Counted from the first letter of the stretch, positions 1 to 10,382 are shown. The stretch is DNA of 64,000 nt from Hydrocarboniclastica marina (GCF_004851605.1 NZ_CP031093.1:2516692-2580691); one strand, 5' to 3'. Numbers and translations are program-made. Notes: generated from the sequence alone by a model not told the origin.

Positions 1-770
1 TCGAGCAACTCCACAGCATCACTGTCACTGCACTCCAAAGGATAAGCGGAGCCATAGCTAACATGATCGGCTAACTGCCAGTAGGATCGCGTTTGGACCT
101 GGGCTCGGGTTTGGTGCTTTCGAATCTGTACGAAATGCCCTGCGGGGAGTTTCTCAATCCCTTCGTAAATGGTGTGAGGCGCAGGAATATAATTATGGCG
201 CAATAAGAGGGCCAGCGCTCCTCTACTAACATCTGCGTTGAATGCGGGATGGCAAGTAAGTGCCTTTAATTCAGAGCCAAAGAGCATTATTCCACTACAC
301 CAGCCGAAATAAAGCGGCTTTTCTCCCAGTCGATCACGCGCAAGCGTCAACTGCTGCTCCTGCTTATCCCACACCGCTAGCGCAAACATTCCAACCGTTG
401 CTTTAAGAGTGCGCAGTAGACCCCAGACCGAAAAACAAGCGAGAAGCGTTTCGGTATCAGAATGGCCGCGCCAGCGCGGTGAGGCCCCTTGCGCCTCTAG
501 CTCCCTACGCAAGTCCAGATGGTTATAGATTTCCCCGTTAAAGGTCATCATATATCTTTCGCACGACGAGGCCATAGGTTGATGGCCGGCAGGAGAAAGA
601 TCCACAATCGCCAGCCTTGTATGAGCTAAGCCAACACCACTCTTCTCGTCAAACCACTGGCCATAATGATCTGGCCCCCTATGTTGGATGGTACCGCCAG
701 CCGCCCTCAATATAGAAGATGGCGAGCTTGACAGAGCACGATCACCTAAAAACCCAAAAATACCGCACAT
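1..770 (-). CDS. asnB: Asparagine synthetase (glutamine-hydrolysing), N-terminal part
   Basis: The gene runs off the left edge, so only about 256 N-terminal codons are visible. It starts MCGIFGFLG, with the catalytic Cys2 of class II glutamine amidotransferases exposed after Met removal, and continues with QHRGPDHYGQW, FNGEIYNH and GHSDTETLL, which bind glutamine in the AsnB family. The enzyme moves amide nitrogen from glutamine to aspartate. Within polysaccharide operons such copies often amidate a sugar acid or precursor instead; that role here is inference. The stop codon of the upstream polymerase gene overlaps this start (TAATG), so the two are translationally coupled as the visible end of the operon. 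Confidence 0.9.
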   Translation of the reverse strand, partial: MCGIFGFLGDRALSSSPSSILRAAGGTIQHRGPDHYGQWFDEKSGVGLAHTRLAIVDLSPAGHQPMASSCERYMMTFNGEIYNHLDLRRELEAQGASPRWRGHSDTETLLACFSVWGLLRTLKATVGMFALAVWDKQEQQLTLARDRLGEKPLYFGWCSGIMLFGSELKALTCHPAFNADVSRGALALLLRHNYIPAPHTIYEGIEKLPAGHFVQIRKHQTRAQVQTRSYWQLADHVSYGSAYPLECSDSDAVELL

Positions 771-1969
771 TATGAATCTCGCGTTAAAGGAGTATTCTTA
801 TTTGAAACCGAAACGCGGTGCAGAAAAACAAAAGCCACCGAGTATGACATCAGATTAAAGTAAGCGCCGAACCATCCGTGGAAGAGGTAGAGCAGCGAAA
901 AACAGGCCAACAATAGCGAAACGCGAGCACCCCCATACCGTACCGCAAAATAAAATGGTAAAGTAAGAAAAAGGAGGAGATATAGAATGAGAAAGACAGA
1001 ATGCTCCCGCAATATAAAAAACCATCCAGCTATACCTGGGTTAGTATTCCATGATGCGCCAGGCACTCCAAAAATATAGTGGACCATAAAAGAATTAAGA
1101 CTATGAAACTCGCCTCCAAATACCTTTATAGCAGCGTACTGAGGCAGCCCATCTAACCAGTAACTCGAAAAAGCTCCATCCAAATACAGATTCTTAAGCA
1201 GGTCAGATCGCTCGAGGAGAAGTGCAACATGGCCGACGTGTTGAAAACGGTTTACGAGGTAAGAAAAAGCCGTTAGATAATTATCGTACGTCATTATATC
1301 CTGAGCCCGCATAAGAACATCTAATATAGAGGCGCCCTCACGGACCGCCCACTTGGCTTCAAGTATAAAAGGTAGCGAGGCAAGAATGAGAAAAGCGACC
1401 CCGAGCAGCTTAACAGTGCTATTAACAGATAAACGCACGGGGTAGTAGCGGATTATATAAATTATGAATACGATAAATACTCCCCCCATCCACCCTCTCA
1501 GCAACATTGAAATAAGAAATATGAGAACATTGATATGAAAGAGCAAGCTACTTCTAAGTGAAATTGCTATTATGATGAAAAGGAGGTCAGGCTGAAACAC
1601 TATGAACACGTAGTTCAGTAGCGAGCTTTCATCTAGCCTGGCTCCCGTCCCAGCAATGTTAACCGCCATATAGCTATTAAAAATAGCAAACGAAACTTGA
1701 AGCACAATTAACAAATACCCCCACTCCGGCCCAAGAGAAAGAGGTGAACTGCAGTGCCGCATACCTCGACCCACATGAAACATGACGAGCATCGCTAGAA
1801 GAAATACAAACTGAACAACAAAAGAAGCAATGAACACTGAAGAAGAGATAGCAAAAAACTGATATTCTAAAACCATTCCTCCGTCCACAATTCCCTGCAC
1901 CAGTGCAATAGCATTAGCCAGCAGGTATAAAAGAAAAAGGATGTGGAATGGATTCAATACCATCGACAA
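770..1969 (-). CDS. O-antigen/exopolysaccharide polymerase-like membrane protein
   Basis: A 399-residue protein made almost wholly of hydrophobic segments, roughly ten to twelve membrane helices, with a longer polar stretch near residues 205-300. This is the shape of Wzy-type polymerases, which join lipid-linked repeat units at the periplasmic face. Sequence alone does not identify Wzy because the family is very divergent. The call rests on topology and on the neighbouring flippase and glycosyltransferase. The start is TTG directly abutting the upstream stop; an ATG lies two codons further in and could be used instead. Base composition is AT-richer than in rmlA and rmlB, as is common for the variable core of such clusters. 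Confidence 0.65.
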   Translation of the reverse strand: MSMVLNPFHILFLLYLLANAIALVQGIVDGGMVLEYQFFAISSSVFIASFVVQFVFLLAMLVMFHVGRGMRHCSSPLSLGPEWGYLLIVLQVSFAIFNSYMAVNIAGTGARLDESSLLNYVFIVFQPDLLFIIIAISLRSSLLFHINVLIFLISMLLRGWMGGVFIVFIIYIIRYYPVRLSVNSTVKLLGVAFLILASLPFILEAKWAVREGASILDVLMRAQDIMTYDNYLTAFSYLVNRFQHVGHVALLLERSDLLKNLYLDGAFSSYWLDGLPQYAAIKVFGGEFHSLNSFMVHYIFGVPGASWNTNPGIAGWFFILREHSVFLILYLLLFLTLPFYFAVRYGGARVSLLLACFSLLYLFHGWFGAYFNLMSYSVAFVFLHRVSVSNKNTPLTRDS

Positions 1970-2917
1970 TCAATAGCCCTTGATTTTAGAACGAAGCTTG
2001 CATATCTTCATCACAACAATCGGCACCTTAGACATATAATAAAATAACGCTTGAACAGACGAATACCGGCTGATCGAGATAGATTTCCTAATATACTTTT
2101 TTATACCCTTTTTATCTCCAACCAGCGCACTCTGGTACGCATAATTAAACATTGCTTTAGCATAGCATTTTCTTAACGCTTCAGGGTCAATTCTGCTCTC
2201 ATTCAGAGCGCTTTTAAATATTCTGTCCACACCATGAACTAGCGCCGGATTTATAGAAGAATTTAAGACGCTCATCCCGGACATAGAACGGTAAGCACCT
2301 AAAGTACGGTCTATATGGTAGATACTTCCCATCTTACACTGAGCGACATGTACTTCTATGTCAAGCGCATCGGCGTGCAGATCGCTCCAGTAACTCTGGA
2401 ATAAATCATTGACAAACATTTTGGATGAGTGAGCAAAGAATGGCAGCTCTTTGTATAGCTCTAGTAGAGTGTATTTTCCTTCCGGTTTCGTTTTAAAACT
2501 AGGCTTTATAAGTTCACCGTTTCGGCTTACTATCTTTACATCATGCGAGCAAATTACGCAGTCGGGATTGGCCTTAAGAGCATCATATTGTGCCTGCAGC
2601 TTCCCAGGCGAAGCATAATCGTCTCCGTCTAGGTGACTTATGTACATCCCTCTGGCAAGCCTATAGCTTGTAACTATATTTTCCACAGCTCCGACATTTT
2701 TGTCATGATAGTTCCTGACAATTAAATGGGGATGTGTTCGTGCAAACTCTTCAACAATATCTCTGGTACTGTCTTCTGAGCAATCTTCGCCAACAATAAT
2801 TTCAAACAAAAAGTCAGTTTGTTGGTCTACTAGACTCTGCAAACATTCCGAAATATAGTTCTCCTGATTGTAGGTTACCACACACACAGATACTCTGATG
2901 TCATCTTGGTTAGCCAT
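1970..2917 (-). CDS. Family 2 glycosyltransferase
   Basis: A 315-residue GT-A fold transferase. The N-terminus has the typical nucleotide-sugar start VCVVTYNQENYISECL (about residues 11-26), followed by GEDCSEDST near 43-51 and the metal-binding DGDD at 97-100. It probably adds one sugar to the lipid-linked repeat unit on the cytoplasmic side. The C-terminal 60 residues are basic and may touch the membrane. It overlaps the flippase gene by 8 bp and is followed at once by the polymerase gene. Donor and acceptor sugars cannot be read from the sequence. Confidence 0.88.
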   Translation of the reverse strand: MANQDDIRVSVCVVTYNQENYISECLQSLVDQQTDFLFEIIVGEDCSEDSTRDIVEEFARTHPHLIVRNYHDKNVGAVENIVTSYRLARGMYISHLDGDDYASPGKLQAQYDALKANPDCVICSHDVKIVSRNGELIKPSFKTKPEGKYTLLELYKELPFFAHSSKMFVNDLFQSYWSDLHADALDIEVHVAQCKMGSIYHIDRTLGAYRSMSGMSVLNSSINPALVHGVDRIFKSALNESRIDPEALRKCYAKAMFNYAYQSALVGDKKGIKKYIRKSISISRYSSVQALFYYMSKVPIVVMKICKLRSKIKGY

Positions 2918-4427
2918 TTCTTACTCGAAGCGATATTACCGTTTTTGCATAGCTTGATGTAAACACCGCCGTGATTAATGCTGTAATGCTTAAAGCAGCC
3001 ACAACGCCGAATTCTACAATGCGATCGCCTGTCGGCAGTCCAAGCAAGCTAATGCCCCATAACACGAAAAACACGGGTAAACTGATCTTCGCAATATCTA
3101 TCAGTAACCACTTCGCGTGCAACCCTGGCTCAAGCTTGCTATGTACATACCCCACCCAGAATAACAATAGCATTCCATTCAGGCTTACCCATACCCAACC
3201 TGCGCCAATTGCACCATAGACTTTAGCTGCATAGATAATTGACGGGATCAGCAAACAGATGGTGACAAGATTGCCAATTAGGTGGTAGCGAAGATTGCCA
3301 AGCGCATACTGCAGGTAGTACGGGAAAGCCGCCAAAGCCAAGAAACCATTACCGATAGCGTAAAGCCGGAGAATGGGCGCTGACTCCTGTGCTAGTTGAC
3401 CGTCACCTGTCCAAGCAAACAATAGCTTTTCGGCTGTGAACGCAACGGTTATAGCAGCCGACCCACAGATTACCGTTACTAGTTGGGATGCATTACGGTA
3501 GACCTGAATCATTTCGTCATGCTTACCTTCTGAGTGGAGTCTTGCCATCCGTGGCATGATTGCACTGCTGACCGGGCCGCTAATGACCATGATTCCGGAC
3601 GCAACGAGTACAGCAAGCGTGAAGTAACCATACTCGGCCAACGACAAAATACCCGATAGGATCAGTTTGTCGGTTTGGGTAACTAACACCCATATTGAAG
3701 AGGTAAACGCGATTGTAAGTGCAAATCTCAAAACCGGCTTGATTGGCTTAAGCGACCAACCAATTGTTTCCTTCGAGTCAGCTTTACTCGGCAATAAACG
3801 GTTACCCATCCACCAGAGACCAACCAGTTCTGTCAATGCGATAACCAACTGATGGACAAAGAAAACCAAAGGCGTAAAACCGAATTGCCACATGCTCCCA
3901 AACACGGCGATAAAGCGCATTGTGGCAATCAACCCGTTGAAACCGCTGAGCCATACTAAGCGTTCAGAGCCAGCAATCACACCACGACAGAGGCCACACA
4001 ACCACCTTAGAGCAACGATGATCCCCATGATTTGAACACATACGACGACTTTACCCATGTCGAGTGATTCAACTTGAAGCCACTGTTCTACAATAAGGTC
4101 AGCTACTAGGAACAGGCTAATGCCCCCTATCAAAGCTACCACTAGAAAAATCAAGCTTAGTGCACGATAAAGCTGACGATATGCGAGCGCCGTGATATTG
4201 CCTCCGCGGTAACGGGCTGTTTCGCGCCCAATTGTAGGCGTCAGCCCCATATCGAGTAGGCCAAACCATGCCTGCAGCATAGTGAAAAAACCTACCAAGC
4301 CGTAGGCCTCCGCCCCCATATATTTAATATAGAGAGGTAAAATCATAATACCTACGCCAGTCACATATAGCTGACTGACGTAACCAGATAAAATATTCTT
4401 TTTCAGTGACAGGTTAGCCCAGCTCAA
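2910..4427 (-). CDS. Polysaccharide flippase (Wzx/MATE-like)
   Basis: A 505-residue integral membrane protein with about 12-14 hydrophobic segments. It opens with LKKNILSGYVSQLYVTGVGI and the PLYIKYMGAEAYGLVGFF pattern characteristic of Wzx/RfbX-type flippases of the MOP superfamily. Its role would be to turn the undecaprenyl-linked repeat unit across the inner membrane. It overlaps the upstream GNAT gene by 4 bp and the downstream glycosyltransferase gene by 8 bp, so it is firmly part of the operon. Confidence 0.88.
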   Translation of the reverse strand: MSWANLSLKKNILSGYVSQLYVTGVGIMILPLYIKYMGAEAYGLVGFFTMLQAWFGLLDMGLTPTIGRETARYRGGNITALAYRQLYRALSLIFLVVALIGGISLFLVADLIVEQWLQVESLDMGKVVVCVQIMGIIVALRWLCGLCRGVIAGSERLVWLSGFNGLIATMRFIAVFGSMWQFGFTPLVFFVHQLVIALTELVGLWWMGNRLLPSKADSKETIGWSLKPIKPVLRFALTIAFTSSIWVLVTQTDKLILSGILSLAEYGYFTLAVLVASGIMVISGPVSSAIMPRMARLHSEGKHDEMIQVYRNASQLVTVICGSAAITVAFTAEKLLFAWTGDGQLAQESAPILRLYAIGNGFLALAAFPYYLQYALGNLRYHLIGNLVTICLLIPSIIYAAKVYGAIGAGWVWVSLNGMLLLFWVGYVHSKLEPGLHAKWLLIDIAKISLPVFFVLWGISLLGLPTGDRIVEFGVVAALSITALITAVFTSSYAKTVISLRVRNG

Positions 4428-4840
4428 CCTAATAATGTTCTCATAAATATCTTGCCATTGCGTTCACTGACTATTTTAAAACCAATTCTTTTATAGACTT
4501 GGACTGCGAATTGATTTCCGCGAAGTACTTCGAGGGAGCATGCTTCGAACCTTCTTTTTTTACAAATATCCAACACGTACCTTATTAGTTTTTGCGAGAT
4601 CCCTTGCCCCCTGAAATTTGGAGAAACCAGTACCAATGTTATAAATGCATTCCTTCTTGACGGGTCATTACAGTAAAAGGCAACAAACCCCACGCACTGA
4701 CCTTCGGCATAATGGCTGACAAACTCAGCGTTCGATTTTATTTTTTTCAGATAGTCGTCAAGTGCTATGTCCTTAATGAACTGGCCTCTGCTACTTATTT
4801 GTTCTTTTTTAATGAGTGCTTCGATGAGCTCGTATTCCAT
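4424..4840 (-). CDS. GNAT-family N-acyltransferase
   Basis: A 138-residue single-domain GNAT protein. The acetyl-CoA loop VSPNFRGQGISQKLI (R/Q-x-x-G-x-G type) sits near residues 92-106, followed by the family's C-terminal NQFAVQVYKRIGFK. Lying between an aminotransferase/ATP-grasp pair and the flippase, it most likely acylates an amino sugar or an amino acid joined to it. Substrate assignment is inference. There is an 18-bp gap to the upstream ATP-grasp gene. Confidence 0.82.
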   Translation of the reverse strand: MEYELIEALIKKEQISSRGQFIKDIALDDYLKKIKSNAEFVSHYAEGQCVGFVAFYCNDPSRRNAFITLVLVSPNFRGQGISQKLIRYVLDICKKRRFEACSLEVLRGNQFAVQVYKRIGFKIVSERNGKIFMRTLLG

Positions 4841-4858
4841 CAGCGTTCAACCTGAATT

Positions 4859-6052
4859 CTATTCAGTGATAACACGGATGTCTTGCTCCATATTCTCTAT
4901 CATATCCAGCATTACACCCATGGTTGGGTATTGAAGGATCATAGTACCTAGAGTGTCGTTCGAACCGCCAAACTTCCTGACTTTATCACCCGGCCTAACC
5001 TGAATATCTTGCTCAACAATATAGCGCTTGGCCCGGTCTGAAACCCACAGTTCTTTAAACGTGCCTTCTTCAAGCGCGTGCACCATATAACTGGACCAGT
5101 AGCCCTGGGATTTTTTCATTGCCAGCTCTTTACATTCCAACCCCAATGCCGCGTCAACAGTGTACTGAATAAGGTCAACAGTCGTTGAATAACGGATTAC
5201 TTCAGGTATAAGACAGCCGCCATTTCTCGGCCCCAACTCCAAGAAATAGAACTTCCCGTCTTCAGAAAATACGAAGTCAAAATTCAGCGCGCCCGTTTTC
5301 ATCCCTAGCAGTGTTAGTAGCCGCTGCGTTTCTTTGTGGGCCACCTCCAAGAGGTTATCCGCATGCGATGTTGGGAATGTCTGGCCGATGGGCACAAGGC
5401 CGTTACAAAGCTTGTCGAAATGCTCATCTGCCCAACAACGAAATACCAGACTACCGTCGACAACAAAGCCATCTCCCGCTACTTGGTAACCTGCTTTGAC
5501 GATCCGTTCCTCTATAACAACTTTTTTTTCACGCGAGTATGCAAGCGCATGAGCAAACGACGATTCGAAGTCTTCCAGGTTCTGCAGATGGGTAACGCCT
5601 TTGCTTCCGGATGAATCCACCGGCTTTACAAATACAGGGACACCGATCTCGTTCAGCCACGCTCCAGCCGAGGCCATGTCGTAGAACGACTTTGATCGCG
5701 GTACATTGAACCCATTCTCAGCCAGGAAACTGCGAAATAGGTCCTTGCGAGCCAAAATTTCTACAGAAGCGTAGGGGTTACCTGGCAAACCGAGCTTTTC
5801 TGAAACAAAGGCTGCTGTTGGAGCAGATGGGTCTGAGGCATATGCAACAATACCGTCGATTTTTAATCTAGTAGCTAGCTCAAGTACTGCTGCCTTATCG
5901 GTGGTTGATACGTTGTGGTACTCATGCGCCAACTTGTGCCCAGGGTTGTCTGGAAGGTAGTCACAAGTGATGACATAGTGTCCCTCTTTTAATGCATATC
6001 TGATGGGAGGAATCTGCGTTGGCGCCCCGCCCAGGAAAAGAATGCGTTTCAT
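4859..6052 (-). CDS. ATP-grasp ligase, probably acting on an amino sugar or amino acid
   Basis: A 397-residue ATP-grasp enzyme. An N-terminal pre-ATP-grasp Rossmann domain (ILFLGGAPTQIPPIRYAL) is followed by FVKPVDSSGSKGV, which holds the ATP-binding lysine and glycine-rich loop, and by FLELGPRNGG, the Mg-binding end of the grasp fold. Such ligases join a carboxylate to an amine through an acyl-phosphate. The gene overlaps the aminotransferase gene by 4 bp. I infer that it attaches an amino acid to the amino sugar made by that enzyme. Purine or carbamoyl-phosphate pathway roles are unlikely in this context. Confidence 0.82.
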   Translation of the reverse strand: MKRILFLGGAPTQIPPIRYALKEGHYVITCDYLPDNPGHKLAHEYHNVSTTDKAAVLELATRLKIDGIVAYASDPSAPTAAFVSEKLGLPGNPYASVEILARKDLFRSFLAENGFNVPRSKSFYDMASAGAWLNEIGVPVFVKPVDSSGSKGVTHLQNLEDFESSFAHALAYSREKKVVIEERIVKAGYQVAGDGFVVDGSLVFRCWADEHFDKLCNGLVPIGQTFPTSHADNLLEVAHKETQRLLTLLGMKTGALNFDFVFSEDGKFYFLELGPRNGGCLIPEVIRYSTTVDLIQYTVDAALGLECKELAMKKSQGYWSSYMVHALEEGTFKELWVSDRAKRYIVEQDIQVRPGDKVRKFGGSNDTLGTMILQYPTMGVMLDMIENMEQDIRVITE

Positions 6053-7152
6053 GACGCGACCACCTCTTTAACAAGATCGGTAATAAGAGACAATTCTGCT
6101 GGCTTTAAGGCCGCGTAAATGGGCAAGCACAAGATGCGGCTTGCTATATCACGGGATACCGGCATCGTTTGACCTGTCCCCATCTCAAGCTCCGCCTGAT
6201 CAAGTGATGGATAAAAGTAGCGCCTTGCAGTAACGCCAGCCTCGCTTAGCCGGTGTAAAACGGCCAGCGCCTGTGCTTGAGATTCGAAAACCACGGGTAG
6301 ATAGGCATGGTTTGAGTTTGCTTCCATGTTCCACTGTTGCCGCTCTACGCAAAGAGGCAGGTGTTTATCGTAATGCCGTGATACTAATGAGCGAGCTGTG
6401 ACATTAGACTCAATCTCATCTAATACACACAGTCCCATGGCAGCCTGAAATTCGTTCATTTTGGCATTGATGCCTAGCTCACCGATGCTATCGGGACCGG
6501 TGATACCAAAGTTAATCAGCTTAGTAGCACGTTGATGGTCTTCTTTACGCTTGAAAACTATGGCGCCACCTTCAATGGTATGGAAAAGTTTGGTCGCGTG
6601 GAAACTGAGAGTCGACGCATCGCCATAGTTGAGCAGGCTCTGATTTCTGAACCTTACGCCAAACGCGTGCGAGGCGTCATACACGATTTTAAGCTTATGA
6701 CGGGCAGCAACACGGTCAATCGCCTCAACATCACACGCGTTGCCGAACACATGCACAGGCACTATCGCGCGGCTATTGGGTGTGATTGCCGCTTCGATTT
6801 TTTCTGGGTCAATACACCATGTGTTAGAGTCAATATCGGCGAAGATCGGCTGGACGCCTTCCCACTTCAGTGAACTAGCCGTTGCAATAAAAGTAAACGG
6901 CGTAGTGATTGCTTCAGGTGTGGCTGCGCGGTTGCTTTCAGCAATATCTAGAGATCGGTATGCCACCTGCAATGCCAACGTGCCGTTGGATACAAGCAGC
7001 AAGTTCTCTACTCCTAAATAGGCTTCCAACCTTTGAGTCAACTCCTGTACTAAGACGCCATTGTTAGTTAGCCACTGGCGCTCGTAGATACTATCTATGT
7101 AGTCTTTCAATTTTTGCTGGCTGGGGAGGTAGGGCTTAGTGACGGGGATCAT
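6049..7152 (-). CDS. DegT/DnrJ-family sugar aminotransferase (VioA-like)
   Basis: A 367-residue PLP-dependent aminotransferase of the DegT/DnrJ/EryC1/StrS family. The cofactor lysine is K188 in [14 protein letters not shown], and ASHAFG near 160-165 supplies the pyridine-contacting aspartate region. The opening [10 protein letters not shown] and QWLTNNG resemble VioA-type enzymes that convert dTDP-4-keto-6-deoxyglucose to dTDP-viosamine (Qui4N). The immediate upstream genes rmlA and rmlB supply that substrate. A 4-amino product of the other epimer (Fuc4N) is an alternative. Overlap with rmlA is 4 bp. Confidence 0.87.
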   Translation of the reverse strand: MIPVTKPYLPSQQKLKDYIDSIYERQWLTNNGVLVQELTQRLEAYLGVENLLLVSNGTLALQVAYRSLDIAESNRAATPEAITTPFTFIATASSLKWEGVQPIFADIDSNTWCIDPEKIEAAITPNSRAIVPVHVFGNACDVEAIDRVAARHKLKIVYDASHAFGVRFRNQSLLNYGDASTLSFHATKLFHTIEGGAIVFKRKEDHQRATKLINFGITGPDSIGELGINAKMNEFQAAMGLCVLDEIESNVTARSLVSRHYDKHLPLCVERQQWNMEANSNHAYLPVVFESQAQALAVLHRLSEAGVTARRYFYPSLDQAELEMGTGQTMPVSRDIASRILCLPIYAALKPAELSLITDLVKEVVAS

Positions 7153-8030
7153 TTAGCTTCCCTCGCGATGTCCATGAGGTATTCGCCGTAGCCATTTTTC
7201 TTGAGTTGGTCAGCTTGTGCCACTAAGCGATCTAGGCTCAACCACTCTTGGTTGTAGGCAATCTCTTCCAGACAGGCAATTTTGTATCCCTGGCGTTTTT
7301 CCACGGTTTCTACAAACTGGGCAGCTTCCAGCAGACTCTCATGTGTACCGGTGTCTAGCCAGGCAAAGCCCCGCCCAAGAAGTTCGACGTTAAGCTCTCC
7401 CTGTTCGAGGTATGCTCTGTTTATGTCAGTGATTTCCAGTTCACCCCGGCGGGAGGGTTCGATCGTCTTGGCAATCTTAACCACCCGATTATCGTAGAAG
7501 TACAGGCCGGTAACAGCGAATTGAGACTGTGGTTTCAGGGGCTTCTCTTCGATAGAAATTGCTCTGTGGTTGGTGTCGAACGCAACCACTCCAAAGCGCT
7601 CCGGGTCTTTTACTTGATAGCCGAAAACAGTCGCTCCTTGCCCTGCCTCTGTGCGCTGCACCGCTTCACGCAACTTTGGAGTAAAACCCTGGCCATAGAA
7701 TATATTATCCCCCAGCACCAGGCAGACGCTGCTGTCCCCGATAAACTCCTCGCCAACTATAAACGCCTGCGCAAGACCGTCCGGCCGTGGCTGCTGAGCG
7801 TAACTCAGGCTTATACCGAATTGCTCGCCAGTACCAAGCGCCCGCTTGAAACTAGGCTCGTCTTCAGGCGTGGTAATAATCAGAATATCGCGAATACCCG
7901 CAAGCATAAGTACAGAAAGCGGATAGTAGATCATCGGCTTATCGTAAACAGGCAGAAGTTGTTTAGAGGTCCCGAGGGTTATGGGGTAAAGGCGGGTACC
8001 CGAACCGCCAGCTAGGACTATGCCCTTCAT
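7149..8030 (-). CDS. rmlA: Glucose-1-phosphate thymidylyltransferase
   Basis: A 293-residue enzyme of normal RmlA length. It shows the nucleotide-binding [11 protein letters not shown] (residues 8-18), [24 protein letters not shown] and EEKPLKP signatures. It makes dTDP-glucose from dTTP and glucose-1-phosphate, the first step to dTDP-linked deoxysugars. It overlaps rmlB by 4 bp. No rmlC or rmlD follows, so the pathway here does not go to rhamnose; the next gene is an aminotransferase. Confidence 0.96.
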   Translation of the reverse strand: MKGIVLAGGSGTRLYPITLGTSKQLLPVYDKPMIYYPLSVLMLAGIRDILIITTPEDEPSFKRALGTGEQFGISLSYAQQPRPDGLAQAFIVGEEFIGDSSVCLVLGDNIFYGQGFTPKLREAVQRTEAGQGATVFGYQVKDPERFGVVAFDTNHRAISIEEKPLKPQSQFAVTGLYFYDNRVVKIAKTIEPSRRGELEITDINRAYLEQGELNVELLGRGFAWLDTGTHESLLEAAQFVETVEKRQGYKIACLEEIAYNQEWLSLDRLVAQADQLKKNGYGEYLMDIAREAK

Positions 8031-9091
8031 GCGCTCACTCCTAGCCTTTCCCGGCGATAGTTACCGTCCTGAACCCGCCTGCACCAGTCCAGATTTGCAA
8101 GATACCATTCGACCGTTTTTCTGACACCCGTCTCGAACGTCTCTTCAGGGATCCATGCGAGTTCACGCCGAATTTTGCTGGCGTCGACGGCATATCGCAT
8201 GTCATGGCCGGGGCGATCGGTAACAAAAGTAATAAGGTCACTGTAGCTGGTTAGCCCCGCGGGCTTTTGGGGCATCAGTTCGTCCAGAAGTTCACATAGA
8301 ATACGGACGACCTCAATGTTTTTCTTCTCGTTATGGCCACCAATATTGTAGGTTTCCCCCACCTCCCCTTCGGTGATCACCTTGTAAAGAGCTCGGGCGT
8401 GGTCATCCACGTAGAGCCAGTCGCGAATCTGTTCACCTCTGCCATAGACTGGCAACGGCTTGCCTTCCAGCGCATTCAGAATCGTCAGAGGGATCAGCTT
8501 CTCGGGAAAATGGTACGGCCCGTAGTTATTTGAGCAGTTTGTGATCAGGATTGGCAGTCCATAGGTTCTGTACCACGCCCGCACTAGGTGATCCGAGCAA
8601 GCTTTGCTAGCTGAATAAGGACTACTGGGAGCGTATGGGGTCGTCTCCGCGAACAGGTTGCCCGTCTCGCCCAGGTCGCCATACACCTCATCCGTGCTTA
8701 TATGATGGAAGCGAAAAGTACTCTTGCGCGTGTCCTCCAAACTAGTCCAGAACGCCCTCGCAGCCTCCAGCAGTGTATAAGTGCCTGTGATATTTGTTTC
8801 GATAAACGCGGCAGGGCCGTCTATTGAGCGGTCGACGTGACTTTCAGCCGCAAGGTGCATGATGACGTCCGGCTGATGTTCGGCCAACACTCTGTCTACT
8901 CCAGCACGGTCGCAGATATCAACCTGCTCAAAGGCGTAACGAGGGTTTTCGCTTACTTCCGCCAGTGCCTCGAGGTTGCCAGCGTAAGTGAGCTTATCAA
9001 GATTGACCACTTCGTCGCCGGTGTGTTCAATGATGGAACGGATAAGGGCTGACCCTATGAATCCGGCACCGCCGGTAACAAGAAGTTTCAT
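8027..9091 (-). CDS. rmlB: dTDP-glucose 4,6-dehydratase
   Basis: A 354-residue extended short-chain dehydrogenase. The N-terminal NAD-binding [11 protein letters not shown] (7-17), STDEVYGDL and the YSASKAC catalytic Tyr-x3-Lys are all present. It converts dTDP-glucose to dTDP-4-keto-6-deoxyglucose, the branch point used by the downstream aminotransferase. It is the first gene of the leftward operon; a promoter-like pair lies 50-80 bp upstream. Confidence 0.96.
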   Translation of the reverse strand: MKLLVTGGAGFIGSALIRSIIEHTGDEVVNLDKLTYAGNLEALAEVSENPRYAFEQVDICDRAGVDRVLAEHQPDVIMHLAAESHVDRSIDGPAAFIETNITGTYTLLEAARAFWTSLEDTRKSTFRFHHISTDEVYGDLGETGNLFAETTPYAPSSPYSASKACSDHLVRAWYRTYGLPILITNCSNNYGPYHFPEKLIPLTILNALEGKPLPVYGRGEQIRDWLYVDDHARALYKVITEGEVGETYNIGGHNEKKNIEVVRILCELLDELMPQKPAGLTSYSDLITFVTDRPGHDMRYAVDASKIRRELAWIPEETFETGVRKTVEWYLANLDWCRRVQDGNYRRERLGVSA

Positions 9092-9138
9092 GACGTAAGT
9101 TGCGCTCTATATGTTGGTTGGCTCACCCAAGAATCCGA

Positions 9139-9168
9139 TGAATACTCTCTGGGCTCGACTGAGGTCAA
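9139..9168 (-). promoter_or_regulatory. Candidate sigma70 promoter of the rmlBA polysaccharide operon
   Basis: Read leftward, TTGACC (9163-9168) and TATTCA (9139-9144) are separated by 18 bp and lie about 48 bp before the rmlB start. It is the only good -35/-10 pair I see in the 158-bp gap between rmlB and the chain-length gene. Confidence 0.5.
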
Positions 9169-9249
9169 AAGCGTGATTATTGGGGGGGCATCAGATACTG
9201 GATGTTCCCGTTGTGAAGCGGGATTTCGTGCCGGAGGATCGTCCCAACG

Positions 9250-10182
9250 CTAAGCGTTGCTTCGAACCCGACCCACAAACTCCACAAGAAACGCCAAGAA
9301 AACGCCAAACATAAGCCCAAGCATCGCGCCGATGATCAGGATCAAGCTACGCCCTGTACCCGACGGAGATATGGAAGCTGTCGCAATGTTCACCACTCGA
9401 GTCGGCTTGATCCATGAACGCTTCAGTTCTTCTTCCTCGATCTCACCCTGAAGTTCGTTGATTTTACTCTCCCGCTTCGCGAGCTGTTCCGAAAGCTGCA
9501 ACTGACTGAGGACTAGCGTCAACGCATTGCTCGAGCTGCTCAGGGTTGCTTTCATACCATCCGCCGCACTTTGGGCATTAGCTGTGACGTCGCCTTCGTT
9601 CTGAAGCTGTGTAGTGGTCTGTCCGAGCTGAACCAATAGCGCCTTCAGGCTTTTCAACTGCTCCTCTTGCGTTGCCAGGGAAGCCCTCAAATTGTCCAAC
9701 CTGATGCTGCTTTCACGCTCGAGGAGAGAGAGTTTGTCGCTGTGATCACTCGTCAGCGCTTGTGCCATGGCGGCATGAAAATCCGCAACCAGCGATTGCC
9801 CATCCTCAGGCGCTTCAGACCTAAGGTTTACGAAACTGTTCCCTTCATCAGCATTAACCTGGGTCCGAAATGGGATGCTTTCCAGGTCGCGCTTATCGAC
9901 GAATTCCCGCTCCACAACGGGCACAACCCGGCTTTCGAGGACACTCTTGGCTCCTGTAGCTGTAGCGACGTATTTATCCAACCCAAATTCGCCGATTAGG
10001 ATGCTGGTCGTGTACGTATATTGGCGCTCTTTAGTGAGGGCGAAAGCGAGGGCACCTAGTACACAGACCAAAAACGTCCCGAGGATCCAGTACCTTCGGC
10101 GAATCAGCACCCTGGCGAGGTCGACCAGACTGATCTCGTCGTCATATTGGCGGCGATACTCTTGTAGATCCTGTCCGGACAT
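9250..10182 (-). CDS. Wzz-type chain-length determinant protein
   Basis: A 310-residue inner membrane protein with the Wzz/PCP layout: a short cytoplasmic N-terminus (EISLVDLARVLIRRRYW), a first membrane helix, a long periplasmic region rich in coiled coil (about residues 120-255, with many Gln and Leu), a Pro/Gly-containing segment, and a last membrane helix near the C-terminus. Such proteins set O-antigen or exopolysaccharide chain length. I chose the ATG at 10182 (MSGQDLQEY) because an AGGTTGA ribosome site precedes it; an upstream in-frame start exists. There is no tyrosine kinase domain, so it is a PCP-1-like form. Confidence 0.85.
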   Translation of the reverse strand: MSGQDLQEYRRQYDDEISLVDLARVLIRRRYWILGTFLVCVLGALAFALTKERQYTYTTSILIGEFGLDKYVATATGAKSVLESRVVPVVEREFVDKRDLESIPFRTQVNADEGNSFVNLRSEAPEDGQSLVADFHAAMAQALTSDHSDKLSLLERESSIRLDNLRASLATQEEQLKSLKALLVQLGQTTTQLQNEGDVTANAQSAADGMKATLSSSSNALTLVLSQLQLSEQLAKRESKINELQGEIEEEELKRSWIKPTRVVNIATASISPSGTGRSLILIIGAMLGLMFGVFLAFLVEFVGRVRSNA

Positions 10183-10382
10183 TGGTTCAACCTGAGTCAA
10201 ATTCTGAAGCGCGAATGATACGGCGCGAGCACCGAACACTCAATGTTTACGGGAGTTGTTCTGTACTGAAATGGTAACGGGGCTAAGCGACCCGTGGCGG
10301 AGCATGTGTAGGATTTTTTGCTCGTCTGCAGAAGGGAAACCACATTTTCGCCCTGCCCACGAGGTGGTCCGCAATGCGTACT

